From Diplonema papillatum (taxonomy: Eukaryota; Euglenozoa; Diplonemea; Diplonemida; Diplonemidae), in the NCBI GenBank assembly GCA_030068145.1, contig JAPJBO010000259.1:186001-250000 (forward strand): DNA of 64,000 nt. The letters are read 5' to 3'. A program made the translations under genes and the position numbers. The number at the start of each line of letters is the position of its first letter. Within the stretch, counting starts at the first letter, position 1. Shown piece by piece: positions 55,917-64,000 of the stretch. The notes under the pieces are model-generated. The model was not told where the DNA came from, searched no databases, and saw only the letters and a program-made list of their open reading frames with translations.

Positions 55917-57347
55917 TTGACGACAAACTACACTACTACTGCCTCTATGTCAAAGCGGAGAGCAACCCGCAAGAGAGTTAGTACATTTTACTGTAAAACG
56001 CCAAACCGCAGGGATATCAACGACCGCTTCGACTTCCCGGCGGACTTGAACTTCTGGGAGAACTTCCAGCAGCAGGTGCGGCTGGCGGGGCCGCGGGCGC
56101 TGGGCACGCCGCCGTTTTATGCTGTGAAGGCGTCGCACGAGGCGCGCGGAATGCAAGTCAACCAAGACTTCGTCCGCGCGTTCGTGAAAGGCTGGGAGAA
56201 GCTGAACCCGCTGACGGTGGCCGTCGACGGGGCTGACGGGACGACCTCTTTTCATGCCACAAACGACTTCTGGAGGCACGTCACCGCGAAGCTGGCTGGG
56301 AACGCACCGGGAGGCGACCGGGGGCTGGTCATCACCAACGACAAAGCGCCGGGGACGGTGCTTCTCGCGTCGAAGGACGAGTGGGTACGGGCGTGCGACG
56401 CGTGGGAGAGGGCGGAGGGGCTCACGCAGGAGGAGCGCAACAGGCACGCCGCGCGCCGGTGGGACGAAATAGCCGAGCGGGAAAGAGCGTCCAAACCCCC
56501 GCAAAGCCCGCCGTCTCACGACGGCCGGAGGAGCCTCGAGAACAGGCCGGCATCGCACGACCAGCACAGCAACAACAACAACAACAACGACTACAACAAC
56601 CACAACAACAGGTCGTCATGGCACGGCCAGAGCAAGAGCAACGCCGACAACAACAGGTCATCATGGAACGACCGGAACAACAACAACAGCAACAACAACG
56701 ATACCACCACCACCAACAACAACAGGTCGTCATGGTACGACAACAATCACAACAACAACAGCAACCAGAACAACGGCGGCGGTAACACCAACAGAGTTTC
56801 CGTCGCGTTGTCCGCCATCGGCGGTGGATTCGGGGGGAACAAGACGATCGGCACGCAGTGGGCGGACCCGTGCGACTTCCCGGCCGGCTCGGACCGGGCG
56901 GGGTCGCGGTCGTCGGCGCCGCGGAACCCGCCGTTCACGTCGCTGTCGGCGTCGCCGTTCGACCACTCGCCCCGCCACGCCTCCGCGCAGAGCCCGAAAC
57001 CAAGCGCCCAGCCGCTGGACGCGGCACGATGCCCGACGTGCCTGCAAGCCTCCCCGCAGCGCGCGGCGGGGGCGCAAGACTACGCCGAGGCCCGGCTGCA
57101 CCAGGACACCCCGTCACCCAGGGCTTCGCAGAGGTACCCCCGGAGCTCGCTGCAGGGCACGCAGCCGTCGCCGCGGCACTCGATGCGCGCGTCCTTCCAG
57201 CAGCAGCAGGCGCCGCCCGCGGCTCAAGCTGACTCGACGTTCTGGGCGTTCTTCGTCAAGGAGTGGGAGTCCGTCGCCACCGACCTGCAGAAGACCAGCG
57301 GCGGCCACTACCTCCTGGACGGCACCGTCAACGACAGGGACCTGTGA
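55917..57347 (+). CDS. Asparagine-rich protein, unknown function
   Basis: The frame is open from 55917 to TGA at 57347 (476 codons). Residues from about 33 to 185 are an ordered, Trp/Phe-containing domain that I do not recognise (FWENFQQQVRLAGPRAL, FVRAFVKGWEKLNP, FWRHVTAKLAGNAPGG). Residues ~200-295 are Asn-rich (AAC repeats) with RSSW motifs recurring at a spacing of about 15-20. The C-terminal part is Ser/Pro/Arg-rich and ends with FWAFFVKEWESVATDLQKTS, which recalls the first domain. A CAG acceptor at 56009-56011 suggests that the coding exon may start at 56012 in phase 2. The first ~30 residues overlap a dispersed repeat (CAACCCGCAAGA) and may be non-coding. Codon use is GC3-rich. Confidence 0.55.
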   Translation: MTTNYTTTASMSKRRATRKRVSTFYCKTPNRRDINDRFDFPADLNFWENFQQQVRLAGPRALGTPPFYAVKASHEARGMQVNQDFVRAFVKGWEKLNPLTVAVDGADGTTSFHATNDFWRHVTAKLAGNAPGGDRGLVITNDKAPGTVLLASKDEWVRACDAWERAEGLTQEERNRHAARRWDEIAERERASKPPQSPPSHDGRRSLENRPASHDQHSNNNNNNDYNNHNNRSSWHGQSKSNADNNRSSWNDRNNNNSNNNDTTTTNNNRSSWYDNNHNNNSNQNNGGGNTNRVSVALSAIGGGFGGNKTIGTQWADPCDFPAGSDRAGSRSSAPRNPPFTSLSASPFDHSPRHASAQSPKPSAQPLDAARCPTCLQASPQRAAGAQDYAEARLHQDTPSPRASQRYPRSSLQGTQPSPRHSMRASFQQQQAPPAAQADSTFWAFFVKEWESVATDLQKTSGGHYLLDGTVNDRDL

Positions 57348-57400
57348 GCACGGCCTCGGGAGAAAAAGGGGAAAATCTGTCCAGGACTTCCTCTCTCTAG

Positions 57401-57503
<103 letters not shown>

Positions 57504-57776
57504 ATGAAGGAGACGGCCGAAGGCCGCGGATGCAATACTGCTCGGTCCACAGACTGGGGCGCTGCGGCGAGTGCGAAGCTGACAACGAAGGGATCGCGAG
57601 GTGCTGTGCAAGGCACCATCCCCAGTTGTATATATACGGACCCTACTCGCAACCTGCGGGAGCATCGGCGGTTACTTGAAACTGAAGGAGTCGTGGACGC
57701 CTCTCGCACAGGAAGGCACCACGTGAAAACTGGTCTGCAACACACACACACCCACCCACCCAGACGTCAAGGGCCG

Positions 57777-57882
57777 CGTGCATGTAAACACGGACCGTAG
57801 CCGTTCGAGAGGGGCAGTTGTCAGGACCGTGTGCATGTAAACACGGACCGTAGCCGTTCGAGAGGGGCAGTTGTCAGGGCCG
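57777..57882 (+). repeat. Two tandem copies of a ~53 bp unit
   Basis: TGCATGTAAACACGGACCGT followed by AGCCGTTCGAGAGGGGCAGT occurs twice in a row. The copies are nearly identical. Confidence 0.85.
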
Positions 57883-58101
57883 CGTGCAGTGTCTTCTGCT
57901 CAGAAGAGTCGCTGGCCTTGTCCTTATCTCGCTGGCCTGTCCTTATCTCGCTGTCTCGACACCTTCTCTTTCGTTCAGTGGGCTGGCTGGGTTTCCATAC
58001 GTTCACGCTGCACCTGGGAAGGCGGAACTGAGGAGACGTTTTCGTTTTCGTTTCCATGGCTTGAATGGAAACGCATTGACTTGCCACCATAGCCCGGATG
58101 G

Positions 58102-58919
<818 letters not shown>

Positions 58920-58982
58920 GTGACAGCAAGGTCTAGCTATACCGTTATTGGATTAACCCCTTACGGACGGGAGACATATGAG

Positions 58983-59044
58983 ACGATGCCAAACCCCCCC
59001 CCCCCCCTTTGCACTAATAAAAATCTTTTTGACGTCACCCCATA
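58983..59044 (+). mobile_element. 62-bp end of the long-TIR element, abutting the RT fragment
   Basis: ACGATGCCAAAC, a run of C, then TTTGCACTAATAAAAATC and GACGTCACCCCATA. The same sequence occurs inverted at 63276-63336 and, without the first 11 bases, at 61861-61908. From 59045 the sequence departs from the TIR and becomes RT coding DNA. Confidence 0.75.
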
Positions 59045-59645
59045 TGTTCTGGTCAACAGGGTGCTCATGAGGCAGACGTTAGGCATTCCCATGGGTGCGA
59101 ACGCGTCCCCGGACATCGCAAACCTCTTTTGCTATGCGAAGGAACGAAAGCACATGATGCAACTCTTGGAAGATGGGGACACTCAACGTGCAGCACTGCT
59201 AAGCCTGACACGCCGTTTCATCGACGATCTGTTATGTTTCGGCACAAAACCCCCACCGGAGTCTGTGTACAACATGAAGTACAAACAGACAAACGCCGAA
59301 GTGGGAGACGCCACCTTCCTCGGTATTCGCATTCGGCACGAAGTCTCCGAAGCGTCCGGGAGGAGGTACATGCGCCTGTCGGTCCTGGACAAAGCAAAAG
59401 CGTACCGGTACCAGCCCCTGGCGTACACATCCGTACTCTCGACGGCCCCGTCGAACTTTGGGTCGAGTATCCTCATCGGGGCGCTTGTACGGAACAGCAG
59501 GATCGCGAATAACCTCCATGACTTCAAAACCGAAATGAACAACACGGTGCTGAAACTCATGAGACGGGGATACCGCAAGAGTGTCTTGAAGAGCGGTTTT
59601 CGCAAAATGGCTTCTCGACACCTACCCGGAGGCAAAGTTTGGTAG
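59043..59645 (+). CDS. Reverse transcriptase fragment, Penelope-like type (5'-truncated)
   Basis: The frame is open from 58920, but the RT-like part starts near 59043. LGIPMGANASPDIANLF (RT motif B region) is at about 59079-59130. RRFIDDLLCF, with the catalytic Asp pair in the place of the usual YxDD, is at 59211-59240. A thumb-like tail follows with RNSRIANNLHDF and LMRRGYRKSVL. GIPMG together with R(F/Y)IDD and a late RGY motif is typical of Penelope-like and related algal retroelement RTs. The fingers and the first catalytic Asp motif are missing. The frame stops at 59643, but the next frame continues smoothly with protein-like sequence from about 59600 into the protease ORF, so a frameshift lies near 59595-59640. 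Confidence 0.8.
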   Translation, partial: YVLVNRVLMRQTLGIPMGANASPDIANLFCYAKERKHMMQLLEDGDTQRAALLSLTRRFIDDLLCFGTKPPPESVYNMKYKQTNAEVGDATFLGIRIRHEVSEASGRRYMRLSVLDKAKAYRYQPLAYTSVLSTAPSNFGSSILIGALVRNSRIANNLHDFKTEMNNTVLKLMRRGYRKSVLKSGFRKMASRHLPGGKVW

Positions 59646-59673
59646 TCACTGCGAGAAGATCCGTTCGCATTTC

Positions 59674-61299
59674 ATGTGGCTCGTACATGAGGTGGAACGC
59701 ATCTTGCACTTGTCCGACTTGGAGTGCATCAACCAAGCGATCGAAAAGCTGCTCGCTGAGAGAGACTTTGTGAGATACCGGACCCGCCCTCGATCAGGCG
59801 CACGATCGGGGCGGCATACGCCCGATCAGCCCCCCACAGTGGCTTCGAAGCAACATCACTGCCTTGTACCTGAGGACGGAGCTGGGAAAGGAAAACGCAA
59901 GCGAAATGACGATAACATGGTTCAGCCTGGGCCGAAAAGGCGTTGCGACGTGCTCCGGACTGTGCCTGACACGCTGGACTCTTCTTCTCCCGCTCTCCTA
60001 TCTGGCTGTAGTATCCCGCAGACCTTACGTCTGTCCGACCCGTCGCCGCTCGAGCCTGCCGGCCTCCCGAACATCGGCAATACATGCTTCCTCAATGCGG
60101 TACTGCAACTGCTGTTGCGTGTAGAACCGATCAGGGAGATGTATTACAGTCTTGCCCAAAACCTCGTCAATTTCCGAGGTTTCCTGAGGGAGTTCTTGAC
60201 ATACTTCGTCCTGCTAATAAGCTCACGCTCCGGGAGGAGCCGACTTAGCCAGGACAGCCGAAGGCTAGGCGTCGAAACGATCCTTGCCATGCTCCCTCAG
60301 TTCTGTGATGCTCGACAGCACGACGCACACGAAGCTTTGATGGCACTGCTGGATGGGACGAACACGGACGAGACGGGGGAGGCCTCTCCGGACTGGTGGC
60401 TGTTTCAGGCGTGCCTGGGGAACACAGTGACGAATACAACACGCTGCGTCACTTGTGGCTCTGTCTCCACCCGGCAGCAATCGGTGCAATGTGTTCAGGT
60501 CCCCCGTGGAAGACCGTTGGAGGAATCGTTCTGTGTTCGCGGAACGGTTAATCCGGAGAGGAGATGTGACTGCGGTGCCGCTGGTTCCGTTGTGGAGAGT
60601 ATGAGCACGCAAGTGACTTCCGAGTGCCTGCTGTTACAGTTCGGCATTTGCGCCAACGGCGGGGCGAGACTGCAGAATGATCTTTCTCTGCCGCTCCTCC
60701 TGCGCTTGCCGGGCGGTACATTACGTCTTTCTGCGGTGGTTGTACATTCGGGGCAGAATGCCACTAACGGGCATTTCGTCACCTACGTCTCGCAAGGGGT
60801 GCAATGGACGCTCTACGATGACGAACAAGTCGTATGCGTCGACACTGTCCCCTGGACTGACGTGTACCTCGCCGCGTACGTACGGGTCCCCAGCGCATCG
60901 CACGAGATAATCGAACGCTTGCCTTCTCCTACTATGATCGCTACGACAGTCCAGTCGCCGACGCTTCCGATGCCGCCTACCCCGCCCTGTGCCGGTGCAA
61001 CACCGGGGGTTGTCAGCCGGCGCCTCCCGACACCGCGCTGCCAGCGCTCGGACGGCTACCTGGTGGGCCCGCAGCCCCCGCGGAACTACGGTGCAAGCGC
61101 TGCTTCACCGACCGCACCAAAAGTGGTCAACTCTTCCGAAACCTCAGGAGCCTCCGTGCGCACGAGGCTCGCTGCACGTACATTAACTTCGGGGAGTGAC
61201 ATGTGCAGTGACATGTGCCTTAAGGAACGACCGGAATCTCGATCCGGTAAAGATGGTATCTGGCTCGGTGTTGTTGTGAAGAAGAGGGTACACGGCTAG
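59674..61299 (+). CDS. Ubiquitin-specific protease (peptidase C19) in a retroelement-like unit
   Basis: A 541-codon ORF. Residues 1-37 continue the RT tail (WLVHEVERILHLSDLE). They are followed by a basic linker with GKGKRKRNDD, possibly a nuclear signal. The USP fold spans about 129-404. The Cys box is GLPNIGNTCFLNAVLQLLL (nucleophile Cys138). QHDAHEALMALL is the conserved DxxE segment. Cys258/Cys261 and Cys298/Cys300 are probable zinc ligands. The His box is NGHFVTYV (His367), followed by WTLYDDEQVVCV with the third catalytic position and the AAYVRV end strand. All catalytic elements seem intact, so it could remove ubiquitin from host or element proteins. The C-terminal 130 residues are Pro/Ser-rich. 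Its frame is open upstream of the ATG into RT-like sequence, so the two were probably one polyprotein. A host USP gene that trapped an RT remnant is the alternative. Confidence 0.88.
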   Translation: MWLVHEVERILHLSDLECINQAIEKLLAERDFVRYRTRPRSGARSGRHTPDQPPTVASKQHHCLVPEDGAGKGKRKRNDDNMVQPGPKRRCDVLRTVPDTLDSSSPALLSGCSIPQTLRLSDPSPLEPAGLPNIGNTCFLNAVLQLLLRVEPIREMYYSLAQNLVNFRGFLREFLTYFVLLISSRSGRSRLSQDSRRLGVETILAMLPQFCDARQHDAHEALMALLDGTNTDETGEASPDWWLFQACLGNTVTNTTRCVTCGSVSTRQQSVQCVQVPRGRPLEESFCVRGTVNPERRCDCGAAGSVVESMSTQVTSECLLLQFGICANGGARLQNDLSLPLLLRLPGGTLRLSAVVVHSGQNATNGHFVTYVSQGVQWTLYDDEQVVCVDTVPWTDVYLAAYVRVPSASHEIIERLPSPTMIATTVQSPTLPMPPTPPCAGATPGVVSRRLPTPRCQRSDGYLVGPQPPRNYGASAASPTAPKVVNSSETSGASVRTRLAARTLTSGSDMCSDMCLKERPESRSGKDGIWLGVVVKKRVHG

Positions 61300-61860
61300 G
61301 GTGCTGCGCCGACGTAGCTTACCTTTCGCCCTGCATCTGTGGACGGCCTGCCCACTTATGTTTAATGTATTGGAGGTCCGCTAAAGCCCGCCTAGCCTTG
61401 TGCTAGGCGTAGTTTAAGGTTGTACTGATCTACAAACAACCACTTACGAGCTTGTCAATCCCACCGATTTTTATCTTCTTCCCTCCCCCTTTTCCGACGT
61501 TGCTGTTGACTAACGGTTAGGTAGGACCCTTCCCCGGTGAACATCCCATGAAAGTAACAATGATGACTTAGGCCGATACGGGCTACATGGCAACCCCTGC
61601 TCAACATGTACGCACGTGGGGGGCCCATGGCCACATTCATTCCGAATGTGTTCGTGGTGTCGGTCGAAGGAGTCTTTTTGTTTTTGACTAGCCAAAGAGA
61701 GTAAAGGAGTGTAAAGGAGTGTAAGAGTACGTACAGTAGTGAGTAGAGAAGAGAACGAGTGAAAAAGAAAGGAGGTAGTACGGACTACCAGACCACCGCA
61801 AAGAGAAAAAACAAAAACTACCCTCACCTCATCCCATAAAACCAGCACCAATAATAACGA
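61300..61860. other. Interval between USP ORF and the TIR element
   Basis: Contains a copy of repeat family D (about 61540-61860) ending directly at the poly-C start of the next TIR. No ORF of interest. Confidence 0.5.
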
Positions 61861-63336
61861 CCCCCCCCCCTTTGCACTAATAAAAATCTTTTTGACGTCA
61901 CCCCATACTGGCCCCGAACCCCCGTCTGTGTGGCCCAAAACGGGTCCCAAACGGTTTTTGACGGGCTGAGTCGAGGTAAAGGGGTCTCCGAAGGTCCACG
62001 AATGGGCCCAGGTGGGCCCAGGTGGGCCCCGGAGCGGGCACTCAGCGCGAGGGGGAGAGCCCCCCAAAATGGGGTCATTTTCGGGCCTCGCCACTATTCA
62101 AGCTAGTCAAACACCTTCTGGCCTCCAGCGGGAAACCCAGACTTCAAAACGACAAGATCGGCTGTGTTCAGCCGTAGATAGCCACCAGCGGGTCCTCTTG
62201 AAGCCGAAGAATGCTCTCGGGGGTCACAGTTAGCCCCATGTGTGCAGCGCCAGCAGTGGGCAGGCACACGCTCAGAATGTGTGGTATGCAAGTGCACCCT
62301 GCCTAGAATCCGGCTTCACCCGCTTTTGAGAACACAGTGCTTACAAGGAAAACGCAGAATATAAGGTGGAAAAATTCAAAAGAACCAAGATGAGGACTGT
62401 GGGCCCCCCCGCCAACGCCAATCTCGGCAGCCTTTCCCCGGTTCTTTCAGAGATTGTCACCCACGACCATTCCAACAGCCCTGTACCGGGCACGTGCCCA
62501 GTCCAAACCGCTCACGATGCGTCGCCGGCTCGCCTCGTCGTCAAGGCTGTTGAAGGCTTCTGAAAGCCTACCAGAAAGGCGCTTCCAGATGTCAACGTTC
62601 TCCTCCTCTGTCATTAGGGCGAGAAAGAAACCGATCAGGTCCTCACCAGAGACCTTTTCGCAAAAGGTCCTGCTGGCTACGAGTCGTCTCTGCATGGACT
62701 GACCACGTCTCGTTTCCTCATGAAACGGCGACAACTTCTGCATTGCTCTCACCGATGACTCCACGAACTCCAGACCCGTGATCTTTGGCATTTTCCCTCT
62801 CTTAGTTTCCGTTTTCCTGGGTCAACCTGTATTCTTAATTCGTATTGCTGGTAAAGCCGGATTCTAGGCAGGGTGCACCTGCTGCACCCACTCTATTTAC
62901 AAGGTGTGCCTGCCCACCGCAGGCGCTGCAGGCGGGGTGGCAAAGTAGGGCTATCTGAGACCCCTGAGAACATTCTTCGGCTTCAAGAGGACCCGCTGGT
63001 GGCTATCTACAGCGGAACACAGCCGATCTTGTCGTTGTGTAGTCTGGGTTTCCCGCTGGAGGCCAGAAGGTGTTTGACTAGCTTGAGAAGTGGCGAGGCT
63101 TTGAAAATGACCCCATTTTTGGGGCACCCCCCCTCGCACTAAGTGCCCGCTCCGGGGCCCACCTGGGCCCACCTGGGCCTATTCGTGGGCCTTCAGAGAC
63201 CCCTTTACCTCGACTCAGCCCGCCAAAAACCGTTTGGGAACCGTTTTTGCCACACAAGTGGGGTTTCGGGACCAGTATGGGGTGACATCAAATTTTTTTT
63301 ATTAGTGCAAAGGGGGGGGGGGGGGTTTGGCATCGT
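61861..63336. mobile_element. Long terminal-inverted-repeat element of about 1.47 kb
   Basis: The left arm (61861-62316) and right arm (62854-63325, with end bases to 63336) are inverted copies. Both start with a C/G run, then TTTGCACTAATAAAAA, GGGCCCAGGTGGGCCCAGG and TCTTGAAGCCGAAGAATG, and both end at GTGCACCCTGCCTAGAATCC. The outer ~350 bp of the arms match well; the inner 100 bp are more diverged. The 537-bp core holds one minus-strand ORF. No transposase is present, so it would depend on proteins from elsewhere, or it is a different kind of mobile unit. Confidence 0.8.
62447..62791 (-). CDS. 114-aa protein in the core of the TIR element, unknown function
   Basis: ATG to TAA on the minus strand, beginning MPKITGLEFVESSVRAM. 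It is helical and charged, with QRRLVASRTFCEKVSGEDL, an acidic MTEEENVDIWKRL, and a DEASRRRIVSGLDWARARYR end. The composition looks like a real small alpha-helical protein. It fills most of the space between the inverted repeats, which supports its being the cargo of the element. No family is recognised; DNA-binding or regulation is speculation. Confidence 0.5.
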   Translation of the reverse strand: MPKITGLEFVESSVRAMQKLSPFHEETRRGQSMQRRLVASRTFCEKVSGEDLIGFFLALMTEEENVDIWKRLSGRLSEAFNSLDDEASRRRIVSGLDWARARYRAVGMVVGDNL

Positions 63337-64000
63337 ACCATATATATATGTTGAAAAATCAAAAAAGGTTGCGCAGATCATCTCGCCTATGAAGACACAC
63401 CGAAAGTGATCCATACTTACTTCTTTGGAAAGATATGTCGCAATAATATACCGTTATTGGATTAATGTTGAACCGGGTAAAACCTGGGACACCCCCCAAA
63501 ATGGGGCTGGGTATCCCAGGTTTACCCGGTTCGGCATTTTTTTTTATACCAAACATGAAATGTTGGAGGAAATGAGAAGCTCGTTGCCGCAAACCGCGGC
63601 GTTTTCAGCCGCTTTAGCCATACTTCAACTCACTTGCGTCCTGAATCCAGCTTTACGTAAAAAAACGATCAGGCACTGCGTTCAACGAAAGATTTGCGAC
63701 TTTGCGTACTAGCGCCTTGGGGTGCTCAATACTCATCGACCCCTAGATGCCGCTGACATAGGAGGATGCAGGACCGCCACTCCGCGTGTCCCAGGTTTTA
63801 CCCGGCCTGTCATTTCCCCGTTCCAGCTTTTTATAGTCCAGCTCACCATTATTGTTCCGATTACGTTGCAATCATTTTTGCAGCCTCGCCTGTTCTACAC
63901 CCCCGCCCACTATTTGTTAAGCCTTGGGGCAACCCGCAAAGGTTGCCGGTGCTAAAAACGGATATGACTGGTCACCATAGGAAATCGGAGCGCGATTGAC
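63337..64000. other. Right edge of the window, repeat DNA
   Basis: Carries TATACCGTTATTGGATTAA (63447-63465, also at 58938-58956), then a strong inverted repeat at 63469-63534 (AACCGGGTAAA...TTTACCCGGTT). A relative of the 15560-15690 repeat (63560-63690) and a CAACCCGCAAAGG box near 63930, also seen at 23240 and 55960, follow. Short plus-strand ORFs reach the edge but show no family. Confidence 0.5.

Overview
The window is nuclear DNA from a unicellular eukaryote, most likely an alga or other protist; the lineage cannot be named from sequence alone. Every confidently read gene on the plus strand has GC-rich coding exons (strong G/C at third codon positions) and uses the standard code. Most genes are split by GT-AG introns whose donors often read GTATGY. 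Introns and intergenic DNA are AT-richer and built largely of dispersed repeats, satellite-like tandem arrays, homopolymers and dinucleotide tracts. A GH10 xylanase with proline-rich linkers and CBM1-like cysteine modules suits an algal or protist secretome.

Layout. 1-2239: no gene recognised. 2240-5580: tandem array (~158 bp unit). 5776-10440: PTB/hnRNP-I type RNA-binding protein (an internal exon was not located). 12180-13165: three ~322 bp tandem copies. 16422-17951: intronless secreted GH10 xylanase with three CBM1-like modules. 17952-24500: repeat-rich, with isolated exon-like ORFs. 24530-26170: second array (~138 bp unit). 26682-28053: two-exon phosphoserine phosphatase. 29646-38741: six-exon gene joining four RRM-like domains to a BMT5-like (DUF2431) Rossmann domain and an Arg/Asp tail; its fourth intron holds a third array (17 copies, 34055-36412). 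40214-49129: six-exon, about 1929-residue low-complexity, coiled-coil protein with a C-terminal PH-like domain. 51950-54296: tandem-PDZ protein preceded by two broken copies of its own 5' end. 55917-57347: asparagine-rich protein of unknown function. 57404-58280: oppositely oriented CA and GT microsatellites. 58920-61299: reverse-transcriptase fragment continuing, in the next reading frame, into a complete ubiquitin-specific protease domain. 61861-63336: element with ~460 bp terminal inverted repeats enclosing a 114-aa minus-strand ORF.

How the genes relate. There is no operon logic. Two genes (PTB-like and RRM-BMT5) point to RNA processing, one to serine biosynthesis, one to extracellular polysaccharide breakdown, and two (PH/coiled-coil and PDZ) to scaffolding. 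Splice phases match across all exons of the RRM-BMT5, PH/coiled-coil and phosphatase genes, which is the main support for those models. The most unusual content is the RT-plus-deubiquitinase unit beside the long-TIR element, the RRM-BMT5 fusion, and dispersed repeats whose small hairpins show compensating base changes.
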